Assembly: GCA_022842445.1 (NCBI GenBank)
Contig: JALHPO010000001.1
Span: forward strand, 80,482-144,481
DNA length: 64,000 bases
Source of the DNA: Nitrospira sp.
GTDB taxonomy: Bacteria; Nitrospirota; Nitrospiria; Nitrospirales; Nitrospiraceae
Reading direction: 5' to 3'
The notes below the pieces were generated by a model. The model had not been told where the DNA came from, searched no databases, and saw only the letters and a list, made by a program, of their open reading frames with translations. Made by a program: the position numbers and the translations under genes. Below, in pieces: positions 53,886 through 62,303 of the stretch; position 1 is the first letter of the stretch, and the number at the start of each line of letters is the position of its first letter.

Positions 53886-54746
53886 ATGAAAAGCAAAAGC
53901 GTCGGAATTCTGACAAAGCCGAAATTTCCCGAGGTAAAAACTACTCTGCAGGGAGTAGTGACCTGGCTCAGAGATCGGCACATCACGGTCCTCCTCGATA
54001 CGACGTCTGCCTCGCTGCTGAGCGAGCAGGGAGGAATTCAAAAGACCCAATTGGCCATTCAATCTGACGTCCTGCTGATCCTAGGCGGTGATGGAACTAT
54101 TCTCAGCGCGGCACGGCTGGCGGCAGAACGAAGCATTCCCATATTAGGCGTGAATATGGGCGGCCTGGGATTCTTGACCGAAGTACGCCTTGATAATCTC
54201 TACGCCTCGCTCGATCGGGTCTTCGCCAATGATTTTACCCTTGATGAACGGCTGATGTTGCAGACGCATGTCCATCGGCACGGAGAGACAGTGGCCCGTG
54301 GCATCGTGCTCAATGATGTCGTGATCAGTAAAGGCACTCTGGCCCGCATGATTGAATTGAAGATCGCTATTCAGGGCCAGTTCGTGACAAACCTGCGAGC
54401 GGACGGCCTGATCGTGGGAACGCCGACCGGCTCCACCGCCTACTCAATGTCGGCCGGAGGTCCTATCATTAATCCCGCCGTGCAATCGTTGATTCTGACG
54501 CCGATCAGCCCCCACACGCTGACTCATCGTCCGCTGATCGTCCCCGGCAATGCTGAAATCGAAGTCACCTTAACCAGCAAAGATGAAGGAGCGATGGCCA
54601 CGCTTGACGGACAAGTCGGCATTGCCATGACACAGGGAGATACGGCAGTCATTCAGGCCTCCGAACACCGAACCAGGCTGATTCGTTTTCCGGAAAGCCA
54701 TTACTACGAAGTATTGCGTGAAAAACTGAAGTGGGGAGACGGATGA
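53886..54746 (+). CDS. nadK: NAD kinase
   Basis: Phosphorylates NAD to NADP. 286 residues from ATG at 53886: LLILGGDGTILSAARLAAER (GGDGT at 67-71), VNMGGLGFLTEV, LNDVVISKG and GLIVGTPTGSTAYSMSAGGP, with the late LTHRPLIVPG. An in-frame TTG 15 bases earlier is also open. Divergent from clpC with its own promoter. Confidence 0.95.
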   Translation: MKSKSVGILTKPKFPEVKTTLQGVVTWLRDRHITVLLDTTSASLLSEQGGIQKTQLAIQSDVLLILGGDGTILSAARLAAERSIPILGVNMGGLGFLTEVRLDNLYASLDRVFANDFTLDERLMLQTHVHRHGETVARGIVLNDVVISKGTLARMIELKIAIQGQFVTNLRADGLIVGTPTGSTAYSMSAGGPIINPAVQSLILTPISPHTLTHRPLIVPGNAEIEVTLTSKDEGAMATLDGQVGIAMTQGDTAVIQASEHRTRLIRFPESHYYEVLREKLKWGDG

Positions 54747-54882
54747 TGAAGCCGGAAAATCCGGCATCCACCGTCTTTGGACAACCTACCGGAAAACCCT
54801 GGTGCCCGCACCTCCCTGGGTTCCGCACATGACACTCCGGCACAACCGGAGCAGGCTGTCGACCAAACCTTTCAGCACTCTG

Positions 54883-56235
54883 CTAGGCTTTTCCCCGCTC
54901 GATCAGCGAAACCATCTCCTGATTGCTCGCATACTTGAATTCTCCGATACAATCAGAAGTTCCCTGGTGCGCTTTTTCCGCCCTCTCCAACGCTCGAAGC
55001 CCCTTCACATCGATCGGATGGCTATTGCGACCTTTCAGCACCGTATTCAAGCGATTCAGCACATCTGCGACCTGAGCACTTGAGTTTTTTGACGCAAGGT
55101 AGCGCTCCACGACCTCCGCACACCAATCACCGTCTCGCTTTGCCACACCAACGAGGCCCTCGCTTGCTTTTCTCGCCCATCCCGCAAGAAATACGCCTTC
55201 AATCACTTTTCCTGCCTTCTCATCATAGGCCTGAAACAACGAATCATCCGGATCGTTCCCGGACTTATTCGGGTTGGTGACGAACATTCCACCCTTGTAA
55301 GGAAGTCCGACGGTTTCATCGACCTTGTCGCCTACCGCAAAAACCACGGAATCGCAGGGAAACTCATAATACTGTTTCAGGCCGACCGCCACTGTATCCT
55401 CACCCTTGGGATCCAGCCGATTATCTTCCATCTCAAGCCCACGCACTCGATTGTTGGCGTCGACTAGAATGCGCTTCGGCGAGGCTAAAAACTTGAATCC
55501 CATCTTGGTGTCGCTGACCTTCGGTTCGCACTTGGTAAACTCGTCCGTTAAACCCTTAAATACCTCTTCCGCCTTCTGTCCCACGGCGGCCATCCGATCC
55601 TTGATCCGATCGAATTCTTTCTTAATGCCGTCGACGTCCATATTGGTACAGACGGCGCGAATCTCTTTGGGGTTGTACTTGCGTTCGACCGGCCCTCGTC
55701 GAACGATCGCGGTAACCCGTTCCACCTTCTTATAGCGGGTCAGCCAATGGGCGATATCAACCATGACGTCGCCAGCCCCGATCACCGCGACATGGTTGCC
55801 CATCTCGAACGGCCGATCTCCAAACCCCGGCAAGCGATTGAAGTGATAGACGACGTCTTTGGCATGGTAGACACCGTGAGCGGAGTCTCCTTCAACGCCG
55901 ATGGCTTTGGTGCCCTGCGCGCCGATCGTAAACACAACAGCAGCGGCACCCATTTCGCGCACGTCTTCAACCGTGAGATCCTTGCCGTTCCCAACCGATA
56001 TATTGCCGAAATAATGAACATTCGGCTGTTCCAGCAAGTCCCAATATTGTTTCTTTAGCCCGCCGCGGAGCTTGAGTTTAGCGGGGAAAATTCCATACTC
56101 CGCCAATCCGCCGAATTTGATATCCCGATTCAGAATGATCACGTGATGGCCGGCCTTCGCCATGCTCCCCGCAACTGCCATCCCAGCTGGCCCTGCGCCG
56201 ACAACAATTACAACATGCGATTGTGCGATGCTCAT
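54883..56235 (-). CDS. Adrenodoxin-reductase/GltD-like NADP flavoprotein
   Basis: A 450-residue FAD- and NADP-binding oxidoreductase. VVIVVGAGPAGMAVAGSMAK binds FAD, NRDIKFGGLAEYGIFPAKLK follows as in GltD and adrenodoxin reductases, and HVAVIGAGDVMVDIAHWLTR is the NADP site. VFLAGWARKASEGLVGVAKR closes the core as in adrenodoxin reductase. There is no N-terminal iron-sulfur domain like that of GltD. It probably moves electrons between NADPH and a ferredoxin. Confidence 0.85.
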   Translation of the reverse strand: MSIAQSHVVIVVGAGPAGMAVAGSMAKAGHHVIILNRDIKFGGLAEYGIFPAKLKLRGGLKKQYWDLLEQPNVHYFGNISVGNGKDLTVEDVREMGAAAVVFTIGAQGTKAIGVEGDSAHGVYHAKDVVYHFNRLPGFGDRPFEMGNHVAVIGAGDVMVDIAHWLTRYKKVERVTAIVRRGPVERKYNPKEIRAVCTNMDVDGIKKEFDRIKDRMAAVGQKAEEVFKGLTDEFTKCEPKVSDTKMGFKFLASPKRILVDANNRVRGLEMEDNRLDPKGEDTVAVGLKQYYEFPCDSVVFAVGDKVDETVGLPYKGGMFVTNPNKSGNDPDDSLFQAYDEKAGKVIEGVFLAGWARKASEGLVGVAKRDGDWCAEVVERYLASKNSSAQVADVLNRLNTVLKGRNSHPIDVKGLRALERAEKAHQGTSDCIGEFKYASNQEMVSLIERGKA

Positions 56236-56457
56236 GCGTTATCCCTTACAAGAAGTGGTAGGAAACCCCTAAGTTTTGCGAAAGTTAGCACAGCCTTTTA
56301 TCAGCTGTCAAAACGTACCGGACGACTGCGGGACAATCTCATGGCCCATCCTCCGCTTGCCACGCTGCCAGTGGTCATCTACAATGGTGCGCATTGCAGC
56401 TCACTTGTGTGATATGGGCTCCTTCCTCATGCCCTTCAACTCCTTATAGCCGAACCT

Positions 56458-57411
56458 ATGCGCCCTACCGTTCGCTATTATCCGATCACCCATACGTCCG
56501 AGTTGTCGGCCATACGAGAATTGGGACCAGATGAAGCCTATGTGACGCTGAACTTTGAGATAGCTGAGGCCTTGATCTCTCGAGGAGTCGACAGCGCCCG
56601 CATCGCTATCAGCCAACTCAATACCTCCGACGAACATTATCCTGGCTATGTCCAGGCCGCACCGAACAAGCAACTCGTGCCCATCGTCCCGTTTCATTTT
56701 GACCGTTCGGTGCTCATTGTCCTGCCCACCTATAATGAGCGGAACAATCTCGAAACTTTAATCCGAGCGATTGGACAGTATCTGATCGCGGACATCCTGG
56801 TCGTCGATGACAATTCGCCTGACGGCACAGGACAATTGGCCGATGAACTGAGTAGGCAACTGAAGCATGTACATGTGCTGCACCGGGCCAAGAAGGAAGG
56901 GCTGGGACCAGCCTATGTGGCCGGCTTCCAATGGGCAATGGAGCGGAATTATCGGCTTATCATTGAAATGGACTGTGACTTCAGCCACGCGCCGTGGGAT
57001 ATCCCCAGAATGATCCAGGCAAGCAACACTGCAGACTTAGTCATCGGGAGCCGATACATACCCGGCGGAGGCACGCAAGACTGGAATATGCAAAGACGCC
57101 TGGTCTCGCGGCTCGGGAACGCCTATGTCAGCATCTTTCTCGGCTCACGCATTCACGACTGGACGGGAGGATTTCGCTGCTTCCGACATGAACTCCTCGC
57201 TGACATGGATCTCGCACGCGTCAAAGCGAAAGGGTATGTTTTTCAAGTCGAAATGGCCTGGCAGGCTCTCCAACTTGGCGCGGCCATCTCCGAGATCCCG
57301 ATCCGGTTCCGCGACCGGCTTGAGGGTCAGAGCAAACTCGGCTGGCCTACGATTGTCGAAGCCATTACTGAAGTACCGCGTATGTATTTTCGAAAGCCTG
57401 CTTCAAGGTAA
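56458..57411 (+). CDS. Dpm1-like polyprenyl-phosphate mannosyltransferase with N-terminal extension
   Basis: GT2 glycosyltransferase; relatives transfer mannose from GDP-mannose to polyprenyl phosphate. LIVLPTYNERNNLETLIRAI, DILVVDDNSPDGTGQLADEL, EMDCDFSHAPWDIPRM and VIGSRYIPGGGTQDW are diagnostic; WPTIVEAITEVPRMYF ends the protein, which has no C-terminal membrane domain. The first 80 residues (SELSAIRELGPDEAYVTLNF and so on) form an extra domain not seen in plain Dpm1 enzymes. ATG at 56458; a start nearer the GT core cannot be excluded. Confidence 0.86.
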   Translation: MRPTVRYYPITHTSELSAIRELGPDEAYVTLNFEIAEALISRGVDSARIAISQLNTSDEHYPGYVQAAPNKQLVPIVPFHFDRSVLIVLPTYNERNNLETLIRAIGQYLIADILVVDDNSPDGTGQLADELSRQLKHVHVLHRAKKEGLGPAYVAGFQWAMERNYRLIIEMDCDFSHAPWDIPRMIQASNTADLVIGSRYIPGGGTQDWNMQRRLVSRLGNAYVSIFLGSRIHDWTGGFRCFRHELLADMDLARVKAKGYVFQVEMAWQALQLGAAISEIPIRFRDRLEGQSKLGWPTIVEAITEVPRMYFRKPASR

Positions 57412-57450
57412 GCCTTCCTTGAAGTCCCCGGAGGCCGATCCGATATTTCC

Positions 57451-58194
57451 CTAAAATACACTCGAGGGCAATGACACCGGCGTCCGCTCCTGCGTGGTGA
57501 CCTTACTGAGATCGATAACCAGTTCATCTTTCGAATTGGCTAATAGGTTGTCCAGGACACTGCTCTGCTGTGGAATGACTGCGTCGGCCGGCTCAAAAAA
57601 GAGATCGAATCCCTTCGCCACAGTCGGCCTCATCGGATAACGCCGATCGTAGATCATGCCATAGGTGGGAATCCCGTAGATAATCCGCCAATTCCCCAAC
57701 AGAAGGTGCAGCTCCGTTCCTTGTATGTAAATCCCACCCGATGTGATGGTCCGCCTTGCGAATGTGAGCGGCTCACTCAAATAGAACGTGACGCGTTCAT
57801 TGTACTGCGCCAGCGCCAGCGCGTCAGCCATCTCCGACGACAACAACGTCACCTCGTTATCATTGAACACGAGCTCCAGCGGCGCCTCTCCTTGGATCCA
57901 TCGCAGCAGGGCAACCCGATGCTCCTGAACCTTCAGGCCCGACAAAATTGCCCGGAGCACTCCCTTGCTCACCGTCGCAGGGTGTGAAAAATGGCTCTGC
58001 GGCCATTCCGGCAAGACCTTCCTGTCCTCCTCTAACCGCACATAGTTCACCGGGTCTTCATACACGATTCGTGACGGGACATGGGGAATTGCACAACCGG
58101 TCAGTCCGGCGTAAGGGGTGAGGGGTAAGGCGACAAGAAGTAGAAATGCCACGACGGAAGATCTATTTCGTTTCTTCTTCATCAAGTTCATCAT
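57451..58194 (-). CDS. Hypothetical lipoprotein with repeat-derived signal peptide
   Basis: Not recognised. A 247-residue lipoprotein: basic N-terminus (MKKKRNRS), hydrophobic core and lipobox LTGC (Cys34). Codons 23-30 (LPLTPYAG), in the signal peptide, are read from a family B repeat. The mature part has strands such as ERVTFYLSEPLTFARRTITS and IYIQGTELHLLLGNWRIIYG, suggesting a beta-rich fold. Either of two adjacent ATGs starts it; the ribosome site is poor. Downstream of the cyclophilin gene. Confidence 0.7.
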   Translation of the reverse strand: MMNLMKKKRNRSSVVAFLLLVALPLTPYAGLTGCAIPHVPSRIVYEDPVNYVRLEEDRKVLPEWPQSHFSHPATVSKGVLRAILSGLKVQEHRVALLRWIQGEAPLELVFNDNEVTLLSSEMADALALAQYNERVTFYLSEPLTFARRTITSGGIYIQGTELHLLLGNWRIIYGIPTYGMIYDRRYPMRPTVAKGFDLFFEPADAVIPQQSSVLDNLLANSKDELVIDLSKVTTQERTPVSLPSSVF

Positions 58195-58263
58195 TTAAGA
58201 AATTCTCTTCCCGGCCCTTTACCCCTCACCATTTACTACTCACCCCTCACTGCCATTCACCCC
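58107..58263. repeat. Family B foldback, arms inside and upstream of a gene
   Basis: Left arm GCGTAAGGGGTGAGGGGTAA (58109 onward, coding on the minus strand) and right arm of TTACCCCTCACCATTTACTA and CACCCCTCACTG units (58219-58262). The start codon and signal peptide of the lipoprotein lie in the loop between them, and the right arm touches the end of the cyclophilin gene. Confidence 0.65.
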
Positions 58264-58769
58264 TCACTGATCGTGACTGTCATTTCCACACGCTCCAACG
58301 GATTATCCCGTCCGTCCCGCTTCATTCCGACGACTGTGTCTGCCACCTCCATGCCGCTGATAACTTCGCCAAAGACGGTGTACTGCCAATCCAAAAAGTT
58401 GGCATCAGCCACGCAGATAAAAAATTGTGAGCCGGCACTGTCAGGATCATTACTCCTGGCCATCGATACAACACCGCGCTTATGCGGCTTGCTGTTGAAC
58501 TCGGCCTTGACCTTGTGGCCAGGCCCGCCCATCCCATGCATTGATCGATCGGGGTTCTTGCTGTTGGGATCACCGCCCTGGATCATGAATCCGGGAATGA
58601 CGCGATGGAAGGTTGTGCCATTATAAAAACCGTCTTTCGACAGCTTGACGAAATTATCGACATGGCCGGGCGCTACATCGGGGAAGAATCTGATGACCAT
58701 GTCACCAACCGCCGCTCCTTTGCTCGTCACTGTGATTGTCGCCTGGGTTTTTTCAGTCACATCAGTCAT
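58257..58769 (-). CDS. Cyclophilin-type peptidyl-prolyl isomerase
   Basis: A 170-residue cytoplasmic cyclophilin. VKLSKDGFYNGTTFHRVIPG, FMIQGGDPNSKN, MARSNDPDSAGSQFFICVAD and FGEVISGMEVAD are the active-site segments. No signal peptide. ATG at 58769 is preferred (AGGA 8 bases upstream) over an ATG 8 codons earlier. 27 bases after the Asp-box protein gene. Confidence 0.94.
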   Translation of the reverse strand: MTDVTEKTQATITVTSKGAAVGDMVIRFFPDVAPGHVDNFVKLSKDGFYNGTTFHRVIPGFMIQGGDPNSKNPDRSMHGMGGPGHKVKAEFNSKPHKRGVVSMARSNDPDSAGSQFFICVADANFLDWQYTVFGEVISGMEVADTVVGMKRDGRDNPLERVEMTVTISEG

Positions 58770-58796
58770 GACCTCTATCCTTTCGCTTTTCATTCG

Positions 58797-59864
58797 TTAT
58801 CGAAACAAGAACGGCGGAGGCGCCATCCCCACATCGAGCCCTTGATTGACCGCCGTCCACGTCAGCCCGTCGTCGCTGCGAAACACTCCCTCGCTTGTCC
58901 CCGCATAAAGACCGCCTCCTCCGAAGCCAATCAGCGACTGGACCGATAAACTCGTCAACCCCTTATTCACGGGAATCCATTGTTTCCCCTTGTCGGATGT
59001 CTTAAAGACACCATTCCCTGTGGCTACAATTACGCCCTGATCCAGCAGCACAATCCCACGGATGGAATCGTTAGGCAACGCCCGGCTGATCGAACGCCAA
59101 GTCAGCCCGCCGTCAGCGCTCCGAAACACCCCGCCATCAAACGTGCCGGCCAGGATGCTCTGGTCCTGATCGATGACAAGCACGCGAATGAAATTTTCGA
59201 TCATACCTTCATGATTCTTCAGGCCATGCTGCATGCGCGACCAACCGGACGAATGACGTTTAAACCGTAAAACGCCTTTACCAGATGTTCCTGCGTAGAG
59301 GGTGCCGTCCGTGGATCGGGCCAACGCATGGACGAGTACGTCGTCCAACCCGGTGGTAACGACTGCCCATCGATCCTCAGGTTCATTCAGCCGATACACA
59401 CCGTCGCTCGTCCCTGCATAGAGTCCATCGTCAGCTGCCATCAACGCCTTGACTTCAAGCCGCTTTAAACCGGCATTCACCGACTGCCAGCTCTTTCCAT
59501 CGTCGTGTGAACGGAAGACCCCACCTCTGAATGTCCCGGCATAGACCGCCCCATCTCTCGCAACCGTCAAGCTCAAGATGAAAGGATCTGTCACACCGCC
59601 TCCTACCGGAACCCATGTTGAGCCTCTGTCTGCCGTGCGGAAAATTCCGTGGCCGAAGGAGCCGGCATAGACCGCGCCGCTCCCCGTCACCACGAGCGCC
59701 TGAACACTGGCAGCCGACTGATCAAACGGACCCCGTGCAGCCTCTCCGGAAATGGTAACCGGCGCCGGCGTTTCGGCCGTCGACATTTCAGCCGCAAGGC
59801 ATACGAGGAGTCCCCCTGCAGACAGGATTCGCATACCGCACACGAACGCATACCGTTTCATCAT
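58797..59864 (-). CDS. Exported Asp-box/YCF48-like beta-propeller protein
   Basis: A 355-residue exported protein with a signal peptide (RILSAGGLLVCLAAEMSTAE) and six or seven repeats of the type GIFRTADRGSTWVPVGGGVT, each with an S/T-x-D-x-G-x-x-W Asp-box: SHDDGKSWQ, SADGGLTWR, TSDKGKQW and SDDGLTWT. It is a beta-propeller, perhaps an assembly factor or sensor like YCF48. It overlaps the tatC stop by 4 bases, so it is coupled to tatC and may be a Tat-related or simply co-expressed protein. Confidence 0.85.
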   Translation of the reverse strand: MMKRYAFVCGMRILSAGGLLVCLAAEMSTAETPAPVTISGEAARGPFDQSAASVQALVVTGSGAVYAGSFGHGIFRTADRGSTWVPVGGGVTDPFILSLTVARDGAVYAGTFRGGVFRSHDDGKSWQSVNAGLKRLEVKALMAADDGLYAGTSDGVYRLNEPEDRWAVVTTGLDDVLVHALARSTDGTLYAGTSGKGVLRFKRHSSGWSRMQHGLKNHEGMIENFIRVLVIDQDQSILAGTFDGGVFRSADGGLTWRSISRALPNDSIRGIVLLDQGVIVATGNGVFKTSDKGKQWIPVNKGLTSLSVQSLIGFGGGGLYAGTSEGVFRSDDGLTWTAVNQGLDVGMAPPPFLFR

Positions 59865-60637
59865 CGTAGTCGTGTTCCCGCAGTCCCGATCGGCAAATCA
59901 GGATCGACCGGAAGATCGATACCGCCGCCTGCCGAACTTCGGCCAAAGAACCGTGCGCCTAGAATTCCAATCTCATACAACGCCATCAACGGGACCGCCA
60001 TCAGCAGCATCGTAAAGAGCGTCGCATCCGGCGTAATAACGGCTGCCAGGATAAGATTCGACAGAATAGCATGTTTGCGGTACCGCGCGAACATCTGCGC
60101 TGAGACCGCCCCGGTCACCGCCAGCAACGTCATCACCAGCGGGAGCTCAAACGCACAGCCGAAGATCAGCAGGAACTTCACATTAAAATCGATGTACGTC
60201 CCCACACTCAGCTGCGGAGTGACGTCCCGATCCAGCCCAAAACTGACGAAGAAGTCGATGACCAGCGGAAGGATCACCAGATTGCAGAAGACCAAGCCGA
60301 GCGCAAAGAGGCCTGCTGCCAAAAAAAACAGCGGAATGGCCCAGCGTTGCTCCTTCGGCAATAATGCCGGCTCGACGAATTTCCAGCATTGATAAAAAAT
60401 GATGGGCAGGCTCAGAATCACAGCCGCCAGGAGCGAGACTTTAATGGAAGCGAACAGGGCTTCGGTCGGTCCGTAAAAGACCAGCTGGTTCTGAAACGGC
60501 CGATTCAGCCATGCCACCATCTGACCTGAGAAAGAAAACGTCACGATCAAGGAGACAAGAATAGCCGCCCCGATGACGACCAATCGACGCTTGATGGTCT
60601 GAATATGGACAGCAAGCGGATTGATGTGATGATTCAT
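59861..60637 (-). CDS. tatC: Twin-arginine translocase subunit TatC, unusual N-terminus
   Basis: Six-helix core of the Tat exporter, 258 residues. YQCWKFVEPALLPKEQRWAI is the conserved first periplasmic-cytoplasmic region with Glu96, and FELPLVMTLLAVTGAVSAQM and LAAVITPDATLFTMLLMAVP are typical. The N-terminal HLxELRxR motif reads HIQTIKRR here, with Thr14 where the signal-peptide-binding Glu is expected. No tatA/B gene is adjacent. The downstream DUF465-type gene end is 47 bases upstream of the start. Confidence 0.92.
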   Translation of the reverse strand: MNHHINPLAVHIQTIKRRLVVIGAAILVSLIVTFSFSGQMVAWLNRPFQNQLVFYGPTEALFASIKVSLLAAVILSLPIIFYQCWKFVEPALLPKEQRWAIPLFFLAAGLFALGLVFCNLVILPLVIDFFVSFGLDRDVTPQLSVGTYIDFNVKFLLIFGCAFELPLVMTLLAVTGAVSAQMFARYRKHAILSNLILAAVITPDATLFTMLLMAVPLMALYEIGILGARFFGRSSAGGGIDLPVDPDLPIGTAGTRLR

Positions 60638-60683
60638 GGCAACGCATCCGGCCGCCGGTCGGCCCAGCGGCCGGTCGTCTCCT

Positions 60684-60926
60684 TCAATGTGCGGCGGCCT
60701 GCAATCTTTCTTCGCGGTAGAGCCGAATTAATTCCGCGAGTTTGTCTTTCTTCGCCAGCTTTTCCTTTTGGATCCGCTTTTTCTCAAGTTCTTCCGCCGG
60801 TGTCAGCACGTGACGTCGCTGCAATTCATTAAGTTCGTGATCTAACCGATGGTGCGAGACTTCCAGTTCCCGAAACTCCGAGTTTGCTTGGCGAAGCCGT
60901 TCGACAATTGCATCGTCTGTCAACAT
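60684..60926 (-). CDS. DUF465/YdcH-like small coiled-coil protein
   Basis: An 80-residue helical protein: RQANSEFRELEVSHHRLDHE, LNELQRRHVLTPAEELEKKR and IQKEKLAKKDKLAELIRLY. The pattern of a heptad-rich hairpin with H-x-x-L-D and P-x-E-x-x-x-x-x-x-L-K-K-x-K-L is that of DUF465. Function unknown. GAGGAGG lies before the ATG. Between rimI and tatC in the same run. Confidence 0.8.
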   Translation of the reverse strand: MLTDDAIVERLRQANSEFRELEVSHHRLDHELNELQRRHVLTPAEELEKKRIQKEKLAKKDKLAELIRLYREERLQAAAH

Positions 60927-60946
60927 GCGGCACCTCCTCGGTTAAG

Positions 60947-61495
60947 TTACTGTGCTGGAATTACTCCCTCTCCTCCTGCAATACGGGTCTGCTGCGAGCC
61001 TGCCGGCATCACCAGCGGATCCATAGCCATCAATACAGCATCTTCAATTGGATTCGTATAATAGCTGCGGCGGGTACTGACCGGAACAAATCCCAGCTGC
61101 CGATAGAGGCGCTGCGCGGGCTCATTTGAGGAACGCACCTCAAGTACCGCACGAGTGGCCGCGTGGGCCAACCCCATACTGATGGCCTCGATTGCAAGCG
61201 CCCGCCCGACTCCCCGCCTCCGCATCGATGCATGCACGGCCAGGTTCATCAGTCGCAGCTCTTCAAACACAATCCAAAAGCAGTGGTACCCAACGATCGT
61301 CCCATCTGACGGCACCACTTCCTGGTGAACCGTCGCAACAAGAAATCGGGCGAACTGGTTACCGGTCAATTCAGCTTCCATCATTTTGCGCGTCCATGGG
61401 GCGGAGAAGCAAGCTTCTTCTAACTCAAGCAGTTCCGGCAGCATCTCAACGGTCGCACGCACAATCCGGCATTCATCTGGAAACTCACGAGCCAT
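60947..61495 (-). CDS. rimI: Ribosomal protein S18 N-alanine acetyltransferase
   Basis: GNAT acetyltransferase of 182 residues: LLELEEACFSAPWTRKMMEA, LMNLAVHASMRRRGVGRALA (acetyl-CoA loop R-R-x-G-x-G/A) and EVRSSNEPAQRLYRQLGFVP, YYTNPIEDAVLM at the end. The C-terminal 25 residues extend past the family. The start overlaps the tsaB stop by 11 bases; the tsaB-rimI order is conserved. Confidence 0.93.
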   Translation of the reverse strand: MAREFPDECRIVRATVEMLPELLELEEACFSAPWTRKMMEAELTGNQFARFLVATVHQEVVPSDGTIVGYHCFWIVFEELRLMNLAVHASMRRRGVGRALAIEAISMGLAHAATRAVLEVRSSNEPAQRLYRQLGFVPVSTRRSYYTNPIEDAVLMAMDPLVMPAGSQQTRIAGGEGVIPAQ

Positions 61496-62297
61496 GCGGC
61501 CTACCCGGGCGAGGTCCCTGCCCTTTCCGTTGATGCCCCCTGGCCGACCGTTTCGAAGCCGCTACCGCTACTCGCTCCTGCCGGCGGGCTGTTGCAGACA
61601 GCCCGCCCGACTGTTCGTATTTGAGTTCTGCCTCCGTCCGCTGAACGTAGCGCGGTGCCACACAATCACCCGCGATGTCTCCCCGGCGAAGCCGATGCAT
61701 GCCCAGAATAGCGACATTGACTGCGGATGGTTTCGCGACATCCTGAGGTCCCGACGAGACCGTTGCACTCGAAGACAATGCGGCGCGAATCTCCGATTCC
61801 ATCGACACCCATCCATCGCCGAATACCAATGAGTGCTCGGTAAGACTCTTGGCCAGCAAGTCTGGCGGACCGGCATGTTCTGACAAGATGCAATCCAGTC
61901 CTCCTTCAACCTGCCGGCGAAAGATCGCCCAATACAGTTCACCTCTACGGCTCGTCAAGATAGGGCAGATGGGAAACATCGTCGATCCCACGCCCCAGGC
62001 CATCGCCTCCAGCGTCGGAACCAAGGCAAGCGGAAGACCGGTCGCAGCCCGCAGTCCCAAACACGTTGCCACTCCCACTCGAATGCCTGTAAACGAACCA
62101 GGACCGATCGAACAGGCCAGACCATCGAGGCTGCTGAGCTGTAGACCTGCCTCCACAAGCATGCGATCGATGGAGGGTAGGAGCAACAGGCCATGAGCAC
62201 TGCCGGCATCCTGATCCCGCCTCGCTAAAACAACGTCGTCCTCCAGAATTGCGATACTCTGCCACGCCGTCGCTGTTTCAATCGCCAAAATCTTCAT
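61485..62297 (-). CDS. tsaB: tRNA t6A biosynthesis protein TsaB
   Basis: Partner of TsaD in t6A synthesis. KILAIETATAWQSIAILEDD, SIGPGSFTGIRVGVATCLGL and LTSRRGELYWAIF are diagnostic. 270 residues: about 40 longer than common forms because of a basic C-terminal tail (RRQERVAVAASKRSARGHQR). ATG at 62297, 6 bases after the LolB-like gene. Confidence 0.93.
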   Translation of the reverse strand: MKILAIETATAWQSIAILEDDVVLARRDQDAGSAHGLLLLPSIDRMLVEAGLQLSSLDGLACSIGPGSFTGIRVGVATCLGLRAATGLPLALVPTLEAMAWGVGSTMFPICPILTSRRGELYWAIFRRQVEGGLDCILSEHAGPPDLLAKSLTEHSLVFGDGWVSMESEIRAALSSSATVSSGPQDVAKPSAVNVAILGMHRLRRGDIAGDCVAPRYVQRTEAELKYEQSGGLSATARRQERVAVAASKRSARGHQRKGQGPRPGRPHGS

Positions 62298-62303
62298 GGG
62301 TGA

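Noticed and set aside
54751..54765. GCCGGA/TCCGGC hairpin after nadK as a terminator
   Set aside because: Only 6 bp, three-base loop and no T-run.
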